From Salibaculum griseiflavum (GTDB lineage: Bacteria; Pseudomonadota; Alphaproteobacteria; Rhodobacterales; Rhodobacteraceae), in NCBI RefSeq assembly GCF_003129565.1, contig NZ_QETF01000004.1:62001-126000 (forward strand): a stretch of DNA of 64,000 bases, read 5' to 3'. The notes beneath the pieces are model-generated. The model was given only the letters and a program-made list of their open reading frames with translations. It had not been told where the DNA came from and did no database searches. The position numbers were made by a program, and so were the translations under genes. This document shows, one piece after another, positions 1 to 8,809 of this stretch (positions within the stretch are counted from its first letter, which is position 1; each line of letters opens with the position of its first letter).

Positions 1-679
1 GCGCAATCCCTGCATGTTCCAGCCGATAGCCGAATTCACGGTCGCCGCCGCCATAGCGGATGCGCGCATCGAAGCCCCGCACGCGCAGGGCATCCGTGCG
101 CCAGCACGAGGAATTGTTGCCGTTGAAGGTCTTCTTGGCGGGGGAGAGCCTGTCGAGCAAAGCGTTGATCCGCCATGCCATCCCCAGGACCTTGAGCCAT
201 TTGAGGCTGAACCCCAGCCCGTGTGCACGCAGCCATCCCAGCCGGAACGCCGCCCCGGTGCGGATCGCGTCGAGCGTGATCGCCCGACTTGTCGCCATGG
301 GCAGACGGAAATATCCGCCCGACAGGAACCGGCCCGGCGCGGCCAGCCGGGCATGGGTGGCCACAAGATCGGGATGCGGGATGCAATCGCCATCGGTAAA
401 GATCAGGTAGTCGCCCCTGGCCGCTGCGATGGCAGCATTGACGATCTCCCATTTGCGGAACCCGTCATCCTCGTGCCGGACATGGGTCAGTCGAAAGCGG
501 CCGCTGTCCTGGCCCAGCCCTGTGAAGCGGTCGATCAGCTGCGCGGTCTCCGGGCCGGAGCCGTCATCGGCGATGACGATCTCGAACGGGGCGGCATTCT
601 GGCAGGCATAGCCCGTCAGGACCTTTTCAAGCCAGTCCGGCGAATTGTAAGTCGAGATGATGACGGAGATTTCGGGCAT
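1..679 (-). CDS. Family 2 glycosyltransferase, 3' end cut by the window edge
   Basis: This is a GT-A fold glycosyltransferase that transfers an activated sugar to a surface-polymer acceptor; donor and acceptor are unknown. Reading from the ATG at 679, the protein begins MPEISVIISTYN. It carries the nucleotide-sugar motif IADDGSG near residue 38 and a DGDC metal-binding motif near residue 95. A C-terminal galactosyltransferase-type segment (GGGDREFGYRLEHAG) lies close to the cut end. About 226 codons are visible and the stop lies outside the window. The next genes on the same strand (another glycosyltransferase and a sulfotransferase) suggest a capsule, exopolysaccharide or LPS decoration locus. 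The family call is firm; the substrate is not inferable. Confidence 0.85.
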   Translation of the reverse strand, partial: MPEISVIISTYNSPDWLEKVLTGYACQNAAPFEIVIADDGSGPETAQLIDRFTGLGQDSGRFRLTHVRHEDDGFRKWEIVNAAIAAARGDYLIFTDGDCIPHPDLVATHARLAAPGRFLSGGYFRLPMATSRAITLDAIRTGAAFRLGWLRAHGLGFSLKWLKVLGMAWRINALLDRLSPAKKTFNGNNSSCWRTDALRVRGFDARIRYGGGDREFGYRLEHAGIA

Positions 680-726
680 GGCCTGTCACGCGGGCATCTG
701 GGTTGCACCCCGCCTTGTGCCGGTTT

Positions 727-1569
727 CTACAGCCAAACGCCATAGGTCTCCTGGAAATAGCGCACGGCAGCGGCGTCGGCCTGCCGACGGTTGTGCCCTT
801 CGATGACCGAATGCAGAAGTGGCGTCGCACTGTCGGCCTCGGTCAGGCGCGGTTGCAATTCCGCCGGGGCTGCAATCGCCCAGATCGGCACCCCGCGACG
901 GGCCATGTGGCCCGACAACATGTAGTCATCGACCGCCCAGATCACCGGCGGGATGTCGAAGCAAAGGTCATCGAACCAATCGGGATCGACGCAGACACCG
1001 CAGACCCCGGCGAAATGGTCGACCCGACCGGCCTTGCGATAATACTGGCGCTTGGGCTTGTCTCCCAGCGTCGCACGGAATGGTCGAGTGGACTTCTGCA
1101 CCAGCCGCTGGGCCTGGTAGCGCAGGTTGCGCCGCTTCGGAATCGTGACCGCGTCGGGCAGCCCCCAGGTTTCACGCGGCGGAGCAAAGCCGAGGCTGTC
1201 GATCCGCGCGCCGCGCAGGCAGACGGCCTTGTCAGGATGATCGCGTGCCGCTTCGATCAGGGCCGCCGCCCAACCTTGCGGGTAGTCCTGGTCGTCGTCG
1301 CAGAACAGAATACGCCGACCGCTGCCGCGCAGGTCACGCGCGCTGAACAAAACCTTGCTGGCCGGGCCGAGATCGGTCTCGGGCCGGATCAACTTGATCC
1401 CTTCGGGCAGTTTCGGCGCGCGTCCATCGTAGTCGGGAAACCGGCGATAATGGTGTGGCACGTGCAGGCGGATTTCCTCGATATCACCGCGCTGGGCCAA
1501 CAGGCTTTCCAGCGTCGGTCCGATCTTGTCGAAGCGGGTGGGAATGGTGGACAGGGAAATGACGGTCAT
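727..1569 (-). CDS. Putative glycosyltransferase (GT-A fold)
   Basis: A 280-residue protein beginning MTVISLSTIPTRF. A strongly acidic CDDDQDYP motif near residue 90 looks like the DxD metal/nucleotide-sugar site of a GT-A enzyme, and the opening strand (VISLSTIPTR) fits the first beta strand of that fold. The rest is basic and soluble, with no membrane segment. It lies between a family 2 glycosyltransferase and a sulfotransferase on the same strand, which supports a role in surface glycan assembly. The ATG at 1569 has only a weak ribosome binding site. I recognise the motif but not a named subfamily, so the call stays general. Confidence 0.65.
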   Translation of the reverse strand: MTVISLSTIPTRFDKIGPTLESLLAQRGDIEEIRLHVPHHYRRFPDYDGRAPKLPEGIKLIRPETDLGPASKVLFSARDLRGSGRRILFCDDDQDYPQGWAAALIEAARDHPDKAVCLRGARIDSLGFAPPRETWGLPDAVTIPKRRNLRYQAQRLVQKSTRPFRATLGDKPKRQYYRKAGRVDHFAGVCGVCVDPDWFDDLCFDIPPVIWAVDDYMLSGHMARRGVPIWAIAAPAELQPRLTEADSATPLLHSVIEGHNRRQADAAAVRYFQETYGVWL

Positions 1570-1673
1570 CGGTCAAAAGTCTGGGACGTCTCGAAAATCA
1601 TGGCACACGGGCATCTTGGGCTGACGCCTACCCGGTGCGCAGCCGGTTGCCAAGGCGATGCACCCGGCCTGCG

Positions 1674-2399
1674 TCAAAGTTCGGCGATAAAGGCGTAATC
1701 CTCGGCATAAAGCCGCCGGATCAGGCGCATGTCGTCTGCCGAGATATCCTGTGCCGCACGGGCGCTGGCGCCTGTCCTGTCGACCGGAGACGTGGCGGGC
1801 GCGGCGGCGCTGCCGAATATGCGTTCCATCACATGCGGCAAGTCGGTTTCGATCCGCTCCACCCGGCCGACAAAGTCGAACGCCCGCCCGCCATCGACCA
1901 GCATCAGCGTCTGCGGGCACCAATGCAGATCCTTGTCCAGCAACCCCGCGTCCAGGCGCCGCAGGAAGTCCGAAAACGCGATTGGTCTACCGGGTGCCTT
2001 CGGGTCTTCGAGACCATATCGCCGCATGTATTTCGTGTTGTGGCCCTTGTCGCGCCATGCCGAAAGGACCCGCGTCGCCGGGTCGCGAACGAAGGTGAAA
2101 CTGAAGCTGTCGGCGAATTGCTCGGGCGAGGGGAGGCGGCGCAGGCGGCCCTTGGCTCGGGCGCCGTGCCCGTCGCGTCGGATCGCCTCGTTGCCCAGGA
2201 TATGTGCGGCCAGGGTGCGGGCGATGGTGGAATTCGCCGCTTTCGGCACCCTCTGATAGGTGAAGCCGTGCTTGGGCGAAAAAATGAAGCGCTTGGCGAT
2301 ATTGTCTCGCAAATGATCTGGCAAACCGCGCAACAGAGGATGCCGGGCAAGGCCACCATAGCGCAAAAGGACGCCCAGCTTGATCAAGTGATAATCCAC
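1674..2399 (-). CDS. Sulfotransferase family 2 protein
   Basis: Likely transfers sulfate from PAPS to a carbohydrate or other surface acceptor. The 5'-phosphosulfate loop is seen as RVPKAANST near residue 52, and the 3'-phosphate motif as FVRDPATRVLSAWRDK further on, the usual order in the Sulfotransfer_2 family. The GTG at 2399 is preceded by AAGGGG six bases upstream, so I prefer it (241 residues). A TTG at 2462 would add 21 mostly polar, basic residues and has no ribosome binding site. It is the first gene of the left-edge glycan block and diverges from the acyl-CoA synthetase operon. The acceptor is unknown. Confidence 0.75.
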   Translation of the reverse strand: MDYHLIKLGVLLRYGGLARHPLLRGLPDHLRDNIAKRFIFSPKHGFTYQRVPKAANSTIARTLAAHILGNEAIRRDGHGARAKGRLRRLPSPEQFADSFSFTFVRDPATRVLSAWRDKGHNTKYMRRYGLEDPKAPGRPIAFSDFLRRLDAGLLDKDLHWCPQTLMLVDGGRAFDFVGRVERIETDLPHVMERIFGSAAAPATSPVDRTGASARAAQDISADDMRLIRRLYAEDYAFIAEL

Positions 2400-2491
2400 G
2401 CGGTGCCCCTTCTTGCGCTGCGCCCGTCGTGTTTCCCTAGTCGCTGCCTGCTGTTCCGTCAATCTGGCCCGCTTCGGTCACCTAGGGGCCA

Positions 2492-2505
2492 TTGATCTGG
2501 GTCAA
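2492..2505 (+). promoter_or_regulatory. FNR/FnrL-like box
   Basis: The sequence reads TTGAT-N4-GTCAA. The FNR/FnrL/DNR consensus is TTGAT-N4-ATCAA, so 9 of 10 defined positions match, and TTGAC is a common variant half-site in this family. It is centred about 54 bp before the ATG at 2553 of the acyl-CoA synthetase operon. It sits between two divergent genes, so it could act on either. The match is read directly; control by an oxygen-responsive regulator is inference. Confidence 0.5.
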
Positions 2506-2552
2506 GGCGCCTTTTGAGTGGCGGCGAAACACTGTCTGCAGGGAGGATGACC

Positions 2553-4298
2553 ATGCAGACAGACAGCCCCAATGCGCTGTCTCGGGCAAAGGGTTCCCGG
2601 CCCGAGATGTCGCATCCTGATTCCGTAGAGGCCGAGCGCTGGCGCATGGCCGCTGAACTGGTCGACGGGTTCGACGATGGCCTCAACATATGCCACGAGG
2701 CGCTGGATCGGCACGTGGAGAACGGCCATGGCGACCAGGCCGCCCTGCGGTGGCTCGGCAAATCCGGCGAGACCCGCGACCTGTCCTATGCCGATATGCG
2801 GGCATTGGCTGCCCGGTTCGCCAATGTTCTGACCGCCCACGGATTGCAGCCGGGCGATGCTGTCTTCGGCCTCATGGGGCGGGTTCCCGAACTCTATGCC
2901 GGGGCCTTGGGCACGTTGAAGGCCGGCATGGTCTTCACCCCGCTCTTTTCCGCCTTTGGTCCCGAACCGATCCGCACCCGGATGGAGATCGGGAGTGCCA
3001 CCGCCTTGATCACCACCGCGTCGATCTACAAGCGCAAGATTGCCGCCTGGCGGGACGAGCTGAAGAGCCTGAAACTGGTCCTGATCCTGGGGGACGAAGC
3101 GCCCGAGGGCTGCGTGGCGCTGGGCCCGGCGCTGGGCGCCGCCGCCCCCGAGTTCGACACGGTCCATACCGCCCCCGAGGATCCGGCGCTGATCCACTTC
3201 ACATCCGGCACAACCGGCAAGCCGAAGGGTGCGGTGCATGTTCACAACGCGGTGCTCTATCACGCCTTTTCGGGCCGCCATGCGCTCGACCTGACACCGG
3301 GCACGATCTATTGGTGCACGGCCGATCCCGGCTGGGTCACGGGCACGTCCTACGGGATCATCGCGCCATTGGTGAACCGGGTGACCATGATCGTCGACGA
3401 GGCCGAGTTCGACCTGGACCGCTGGTATGGCACGATCCAGCGTGAAAGGGTCGAGGTCTGGTATTCCGCCCCCACGGCGATCCGCATGATGATGCGCACC
3501 GGGGCCGAGGCGGCCCGGCCCTACGATTTTTCATCCCTGCGGTTCCTGGCCAGCGTCGGTGAGCCGCTCAATCCGGAGGCGGTGACCTGGTCTGCCAAGG
3601 TGTTCGGAAAACCGTTTCACGACAATTGGTGGCAGACCGAAACCGGGGGCATCATGATCGCCAACCAGCCGGGGATGGAAGTGCGGCCGGGGTCGATGGG
3701 CAAGCCGATGCCCGGCATCGAGGCCGGGATCATCGACCGCGCCGAAGACGGCACCCTGACCGAGCTGGGCGATGGTCAGGTGGGCGAGCTTGCGCTGCGG
3801 CCCGGCTGGCCCTCGATGATGCGCGCCTACCTTCACGAGCAGGCCCGCTATGACAAGTGTTTCGTCGATGGCTGGTACCTGTCCGGTGACCTGGCGATGC
3901 GCGATGCCGATGGGTATTTCTGGTTCGTCGGCCGGGCTGATGACCTCATCAAGACCTCGGGGCACTTGATCGGCCCCTTCGAGGTGGAAAGCGCCCTGAT
4001 CGAACACGAGGCCGTGGCAGAGGCCGGCGTCATCGGTGTGCCGGACGAGACCGCCGGAGAAGTCGTGAAGGCCTATGTCACGCTCAATCCCGGCCACGAG
4101 CCGAGCGCAGAACTCGAACGCGCCCTTCGCGGCCATGCGCGAAAGGCCCTTGGCCCTGCCGTGGCCCCGCGTGAGATCGTCTTTCGCGAAACCCTGCCCA
4201 AGACCCGGTCGGGCAAGATCATGCGCCGACTTCTCAAGGCGCGCGAACTGGGATTGCCCGAAGGCGATATCTCGACATTGGAGACCGACGAGTCATGA
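2553..4298 (+). CDS. Acetyl-CoA synthetase-like AMP-forming acyl-CoA ligase
   Basis: An ANL-superfamily ligase that activates a carboxylate through an acyl-AMP and then forms the CoA thioester (or possibly loads the carrier protein encoded downstream). The P-loop [11 protein letters not shown] is near residue 216. The hinge/adenylation motif [23 protein letters not shown] follows near residue 440 (in full: YLSGD, then DGYFWFVGR). The catalytic lysine motif RSGKIMRR is near residue 553. The general layout is that of acetyl-CoA synthetase, but at 581 residues it is shorter than Acs. The ATG at 2553 has GGAGG with good spacing; upstream in-frame starts do not. It overlaps the next gene by 4 nt (ATGA). 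The acyl substrate is not known. Confidence 0.85.
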   Translation: MQTDSPNALSRAKGSRPEMSHPDSVEAERWRMAAELVDGFDDGLNICHEALDRHVENGHGDQAALRWLGKSGETRDLSYADMRALAARFANVLTAHGLQPGDAVFGLMGRVPELYAGALGTLKAGMVFTPLFSAFGPEPIRTRMEIGSATALITTASIYKRKIAAWRDELKSLKLVLILGDEAPEGCVALGPALGAAAPEFDTVHTAPEDPALIHFTSGTTGKPKGAVHVHNAVLYHAFSGRHALDLTPGTIYWCTADPGWVTGTSYGIIAPLVNRVTMIVDEAEFDLDRWYGTIQRERVEVWYSAPTAIRMMMRTGAEAARPYDFSSLRFLASVGEPLNPEAVTWSAKVFGKPFHDNWWQTETGGIMIANQPGMEVRPGSMGKPMPGIEAGIIDRAEDGTLTELGDGQVGELALRPGWPSMMRAYLHEQARYDKCFVDGWYLSGDLAMRDADGYFWFVGRADDLIKTSGHLIGPFEVESALIEHEAVAEAGVIGVPDETAGEVVKAYVTLNPGHEPSAELERALRGHARKALGPAVAPREIVFRETLPKTRSGKIMRRLLKARELGLPEGDISTLETDES

Positions 4299-6289
4299 CA
4301 CGAAGCGATAAGCCGAAGCTGGACCGGGGCCATGTGCTGGCGCTTTTGCGGGACATGATCCGGGTCAGGAAATTCGAGGACAAATGCGCCGAGCTATACA
4401 CCCAAGAGAAAATCCGCGGATTCTTGCATCTCTACGATGGTGAAGAGGCGATTGCCGCCGGGATCATCCCGGTTCTGGGGCCTGAGGACAGGGTGGTGGC
4501 CACTTACCGTGAACATGGTCATGCGCTGGTGCGGGGCGTGCCGATGACCGCCATCATGGCCGAGATGTATGGCAAGGCCGAGGGCTGTTCGGGCGGGCGC
4601 GGCGGCTCGATGCACCTGTTCGATGCGGGGAAGAATTTCTATGGTGGCAACGCGATCGTGGGTGGTGGGCTTCCGTTGGCGGGTGGTTTGGCGCTGGCCG
4701 ACCGAATGCGCGGCGAGGCCAGGGTCACTGTGTGTTTCTTCGGCGAAGGCGCCGTGGCCGAGGGTGAGTTCCACGAGACAATGAACCTGGCCGCGCTTTG
4801 GGGTCTGCCCGTTCTGTTCGTCTGCGAAAACAACGGCTACGCCATGGGCTCCGCGCTGGACCGCACGGAAAGCGCCACCGATATCCACGCCAAGGCGGCA
4901 TCCTACGGGATCGAGTCGCACCAGATCGACGGGATGGATGTGGTTGCGGTCGAGGCCGCGGCACGCAAGGCCGTGGCGCGTATCCGTGAGACTGGCCAAC
5001 CGGTCTTTCTCGAATGCAAGACCTACCGGTTCCGGGCGCATTCGATGTTCGATGCGCAGCTCTACCGCGACAAGGACGAGGTCGCCGATTGGCGCAAGAA
5101 GGGGCCGATCGTGCGGTTCCAGGGCTGGCTGCTGGAAAACGGACTGATCCATCAATCCGATATCGACGAGATCGAAAAAGCGAGCGAGGCCGAGATCGCC
5201 GAAGCGGTGTCCTTTGCCGAGGCTGGCACATGGGAACCGCTGGAAACGCTGACCAACCATGTGCTGGGCGAACAGCCCCCTGCGCCGCCTGCGCCCGCGG
5301 CGTCTGGTGAGACGGTCGAAATGACCTACCGAGAGGCGGTCAAACAGGGCATTCGCGACGCCATGAACCGCGATGACCGGGTTTTCCTGATGGGCGAGGA
5401 CGTGGGCGCCTATGGCGGCTGCTACGCGGTGTCCAAGGGTTTGATGGATGAATTCGGCCCGGAACGGATCCGCGATACGCCACTGTCGGAATCCGGGTTC
5501 ACCGGGGCCGGCATCGGGGCGGCTGCGGCCGGAATGCGGCCCATCGTCGAGCTGATGACGGTCAATTTCTCCCTGCTCGCGCTCGACCAGATCATGAACA
5601 CCGCCGCCACGATCCGGCATATGTCCGGCGGGCAGTTCGGCGTTCCGGTGGTGATCCGCATGGCGACAGGCGCCGGCAAGCAACTGGCCGCCCAGCATTC
5701 CCATTCGCTGGAGGGGTGGTATGCGCATATTCCCGGTCTCAAGGTTCTGGCCCCGGCGACTCTGGAGGACGCGCGCGGCATGCTCTGGACAGCGATACAG
5801 GACCCCGATCCGGTGCTGATCTTCGAGAACGTCATGCTCTACAACATGACAGGCCGGATCGACGCCAAGGCTGGCCCGGTGGATATCGCGGGCGCCGCCG
5901 TTCGGCGCGCCGGAACGGATTTGACGCTGATCACCTATGGTGGCTCGCTCTTCAAGACGCTGGAGGCGGCCGAGGCCCTGGCCGGGGATGGCATCAACGC
6001 CGAAGTGATCGACCTGCGCAGCCTAAGGCCGCTGGATGACGCGACGATCATGGCGTCGGTCAACAAGACGCGCCGGGCGCTGGTTGTGGACGAGGGCTGG
6101 CGCAGCGGGTCGCTCTCGGCAGAGATATCGGCCCGGATCATGGAACAGGCGCTCTGGTCGCTGGATGCGCCGGTGGGCCGGGTCTGTGCGCAAGAGGTGC
6201 CAATTCCCTATCCCAAACACCTCGAGGATGCTGCGATCCCGCAAGTGCCGGGCATCGTCGCGGCGGCCCGGGCGATGATGGGGCGCTGA
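4295..6289 (+). CDS. Fused alpha/beta E1 subunit of a 2-oxoacid (pyruvate/acetoin-type) dehydrogenase complex
   Basis: A ThDP-dependent E1 with both subunits in one 664-residue chain. The alpha half (about 1-325) has the ThDP-binding motif [12 protein letters not shown] near residue 150 and ENNGYAM near 178. A short Pro/Ala linker near 325-335 ([10 protein letters not shown]) joins it to the beta half, which begins near residue 342 (TYREAVKQG) and carries [12 protein letters not shown]. Alpha and beta subunits are usually separate polypeptides in this family. It is translationally coupled to the ligase before it (ATGA), and the E2 gene follows after one base. The substrate could be pyruvate, acetoin or another 2-oxo compound. 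The complex type is clear, the substrate is not. Confidence 0.88.
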   Translation: MTRSDKPKLDRGHVLALLRDMIRVRKFEDKCAELYTQEKIRGFLHLYDGEEAIAAGIIPVLGPEDRVVATYREHGHALVRGVPMTAIMAEMYGKAEGCSGGRGGSMHLFDAGKNFYGGNAIVGGGLPLAGGLALADRMRGEARVTVCFFGEGAVAEGEFHETMNLAALWGLPVLFVCENNGYAMGSALDRTESATDIHAKAASYGIESHQIDGMDVVAVEAAARKAVARIRETGQPVFLECKTYRFRAHSMFDAQLYRDKDEVADWRKKGPIVRFQGWLLENGLIHQSDIDEIEKASEAEIAEAVSFAEAGTWEPLETLTNHVLGEQPPAPPAPAASGETVEMTYREAVKQGIRDAMNRDDRVFLMGEDVGAYGGCYAVSKGLMDEFGPERIRDTPLSESGFTGAGIGAAAAGMRPIVELMTVNFSLLALDQIMNTAATIRHMSGGQFGVPVVIRMATGAGKQLAAQHSHSLEGWYAHIPGLKVLAPATLEDARGMLWTAIQDPDPVLIFENVMLYNMTGRIDAKAGPVDIAGAAVRRAGTDLTLITYGGSLFKTLEAAEALAGDGINAEVIDLRSLRPLDDATIMASVNKTRRALVVDEGWRSGSLSAEISARIMEQALWSLDAPVGRVCAQEVPIPYPKHLEDAAIPQVPGIVAAARAMMGR

Positions 6290-6290
6290 G

Positions 6291-7484
6291 ATGGGGGTGT
6301 TCAGCATGCCCTCGCTCGGGGCGGACATGGAGGCCGGCAAGCTGGTCGAATGGTCGGTGCAACCCGGTGACCAGGTCAATCGCGGCGATGTGGTTGCCGT
6401 GGTCGAAACCCAGAAAGGCGCGATCGAGATCGAGATTTTCGAGAGCGGCACGGTGCACGAGCTCATCGCTGAACTGGGCGCGGAACTCCCGGTGGGTGCG
6501 CCCCTCGCCGTGATCCTTGCCGAAGGTGAAGCGCCGCCCGCCGAGGCCCCGGCGGCGCCCGAGCCGGTCCAGGAGGACATGACCGCACAAAGCCCTGCTG
6601 ACGACATCACCGCGCCCCCGCCGACGCCCGACATTGCCCCGCATGCGGGCGCTGGCCCCGCCGCCTCGCCGGCGGCGCGGGTGCGGGCGCACGAACTGGG
6701 CCTTGACCTGTCTGCCATCACGGGCAGCGGGCCGGGCGGGGTGATCGTTCTGGCCGATGTCGAAGTCGCTGTGCCTGGGCCAGCCCGGCCGCAAGCCCGG
6801 ACCGGCGGGACGGGGTCAGCGGTCGACGAGATGCGCAAGGCCATCGCCGCCGCGATGACCCGGTCCAAGCAGTCTATCCCGCATTTCTACCTGTCCGAGA
6901 CCATCGACGTGCAGCCGGCAATGGACTACCTCGCCGCCCTCAATGCCGACCGGCCCCCGCCCGAACGGGTGCTGCTGGGCGCGCTGTTCGTCCGCGCGGC
7001 GACGCGGGCCGCGGCCAAGATCAAGGTGATGAACGGGCATTTCACCGATGGCGCATTCCGACCTGCCGACCGTGTCAATCCGGGGGTCGCCGTTGCCTTG
7101 CGCGGCGGCGGGCTCGTCGCGCCTGCCTTGATGGATGCCCAGGACATGACGCTGGACCAGACCATGAGCGGGATGCGCGACCTGGTGACCCGCGCCCGCG
7201 CCGGGCGCCTGCGCAGTTCGGAAATGACACAAGGCACCATCACGATTTCCAGCCTCGGGGAAACCGGAGCCGAGGCGATGACCGGCGTGATCTTCCCGCC
7301 GCAGGTGGCCCTGGTGGGCATCGGGGCACCGCATCGGCGACCCTGGGTGGTGGGCGACGCAGTCGTGCCGCGCCACGTCGTGACCCTGACCCTCTCCGCC
7401 GACCACAGGGTCAGCGATGGCCGCCAGGTTGCCCGCTTCATCTCGGAATTCGAAACGCTGATGTCAGAACCGGAGGCCCTATGA
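6291..7484 (+). CDS. Dihydrolipoamide acyltransferase (E2) with atypical lipoyl site
   Basis: Core acyltransferase of the complex whose E1 is encoded just upstream. Domains in order: one lipoyl domain (1-80) with the modified lysine at about residue 42 in ETQKGAIE; a Pro/Ala linker; a peripheral subunit-binding domain near 124-157 (SPAARVRAHELGLDLSAITG); and a catalytic domain ending with the active-site motif ADHRVSDGRQ. The lipoyl site reads ETQKG rather than the common ETDKA/V, which the 2-oxoglutarate E2 in this window does have. At 397 residues it is a normal single-lipoyl E2. No E3 gene lies in the operon, so the Lpd at 17.5 kb is a candidate partner. It overlaps the next gene by 4 nt. 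Confidence 0.88.
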   Translation: MGVFSMPSLGADMEAGKLVEWSVQPGDQVNRGDVVAVVETQKGAIEIEIFESGTVHELIAELGAELPVGAPLAVILAEGEAPPAEAPAAPEPVQEDMTAQSPADDITAPPPTPDIAPHAGAGPAASPAARVRAHELGLDLSAITGSGPGGVIVLADVEVAVPGPARPQARTGGTGSAVDEMRKAIAAAMTRSKQSIPHFYLSETIDVQPAMDYLAALNADRPPPERVLLGALFVRAATRAAAKIKVMNGHFTDGAFRPADRVNPGVAVALRGGGLVAPALMDAQDMTLDQTMSGMRDLVTRARAGRLRSSEMTQGTITISSLGETGAEAMTGVIFPPQVALVGIGAPHRRPWVVGDAVVPRHVVTLTLSADHRVSDGRQVARFISEFETLMSEPEAL

Positions 7485-7723
7485 CCGATTTTCGCGCCGC
7501 CTACCTGGAGGAATTGACCAATATCGCGCCCGATATCGACCCTGATACCGTGGGCGATGACGAGCATATCCAGGATGATCTTGAACTCGACTCCATGGAT
7601 GTCCTGAACCTCGTCATGGCGCTGCATAAACGGTTCGGCGTCGATATCCCCGAGGCCGATTATCCCCGCATCGCCACCGTGGCGCTGGCCACGCGATACC
7701 TGGAGAGCCACGTGGCAAGCTAG
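7481..7723 (+). CDS. Acyl carrier protein
   Basis: An 80-residue acidic carrier protein. The phosphopantetheine attachment serine is about residue 38 in DDLELDSMDVLN, followed by the usual helix II/III pattern (MALHKRFGVDIPEADY). Its ATG overlaps the E2 stop (ATGA), so it is co-translated with a 2-oxoacid dehydrogenase-like complex and an acyl-CoA ligase. It is not next to fatty acid synthesis genes, which argues for a dedicated carrier for the acyl group made or used by this operon. That role is inference. Confidence 0.85.
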   Translation: MTDFRAAYLEELTNIAPDIDPDTVGDDEHIQDDLELDSMDVLNLVMALHKRFGVDIPEADYPRIATVALATRYLESHVAS

Positions 7724-7734
7724 GCCGCGCGGGA

Positions 7735-8805
7735 TCAGGGATGTTCTGCGAAAAGGTGCGCCTGTTCGGTGTCGAAGGTCAGGCCGATCTCGGTGCCGGG
7801 GTCCAGCATCCTGTCTTCCGACAGGGCGGCGATGATTTTGGTGCCGTCCTTCATGGCGACATCGACGATGGTTTCCGCGCCCAGCCGCTCGGTCAGCGCC
7901 ACGGTGCCGTGCAACATGCCCTTGTCGGGGTCCGTCGGGTGCAGGTATTGCGGGCGAATGCCAAGCGTCGCCTTGTGTCCAACGGCGACCGGTTGCTTGA
8001 CCGAGCCAATCCGCACCGGGTCGAGCGACGGGTTTGACACCAAGGCCACGCCGTCGGCGACCTCGGAGACATCGACGCTCAGGAAGTTCATGGACGGTGC
8101 CCCGATGAAGCCCGCGACGAAGAGATTTGCGGGATTATGATAAAGCTCCATCGGGGTGCCGACCTGCATCACCTCGCCATCTCGCAGCACCACGATTTTG
8201 TCGGCCAGGGTCATCGCCTCGACCTGGTCGTGAGTGACATAGATCATCGTCGCCTCAAGCTGCTGATGCAGCTTGCCGATCTCCATACGCATGTCCATGC
8301 GCAACGCGGCATCGAGGTTCGACAGCGGCTCGTCGAACAGGAAGACGGACGGTTTGCGGACGATCGCCCGTCCAATGGCGACCCGCTGGCGCTGGCCGCC
8401 CGACAACTGGCTGGGGCGGCGGTCCAGCAGGTGTTCCATCTGCAGGATGCGAGCGGCTTCGTTCACGCGGCGGTCCTTTTCCTCCTTGCCGGCACGGGCG
8501 ATGGTCAGGCCGAACCCCATGTTCTCGCGCACCGTCATATGGGGGAAGATGGCGTAGGTCTGGAACACCATGCCGACGCCCCGCTCTTTCGGGGGCATCT
8601 CGTTGACGACGGTGCCGCCGATACTGAGCGTGCCGCTCGTGATATCCTCCAACCCGGCGATCATCCGCAACAAGGTTGATTTGCCGCAGCCGGATGGGCC
8701 GACGAAGACGACGAATTCGCCGTCCTCGACCTCGATATCCACGCCGTTGATCACATCGACCGCGCCGAAGCTCTTGCGCACGTTCTTCAGTCTTACATCC
8801 GCCAT
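7735..8805 (-). CDS. Carbohydrate ABC transporter ATP-binding protein (MalK/UgpC type)
   Basis: The ATPase subunit that energises import through the two permeases encoded upstream. Walker A is GPSGCGKST near residue 37, the signature is LSGGQRQR, and Walker B is VFLFDEPLSNLD. A C-terminal TOBE region (about 240-356) is typical of the MalK/UgpC/SmoK group. At 356 residues it has the usual length. It is the last gene of a six-gene operon, 4 nt after the glycosidase gene, and ends convergently with the acyl carrier protein operon. Confidence 0.92.
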   Translation of the reverse strand: MADVRLKNVRKSFGAVDVINGVDIEVEDGEFVVFVGPSGCGKSTLLRMIAGLEDITSGTLSIGGTVVNEMPPKERGVGMVFQTYAIFPHMTVRENMGFGLTIARAGKEEKDRRVNEAARILQMEHLLDRRPSQLSGGQRQRVAIGRAIVRKPSVFLFDEPLSNLDAALRMDMRMEIGKLHQQLEATMIYVTHDQVEAMTLADKIVVLRDGEVMQVGTPMELYHNPANLFVAGFIGAPSMNFLSVDVSEVADGVALVSNPSLDPVRIGSVKQPVAVGHKATLGIRPQYLHPTDPDKGMLHGTVALTERLGAETIVDVAMKDGTKIIAALSEDRMLDPGTEIGLTFDTEQAHLFAEHP

Positions 8806-8809
8806 GTCC

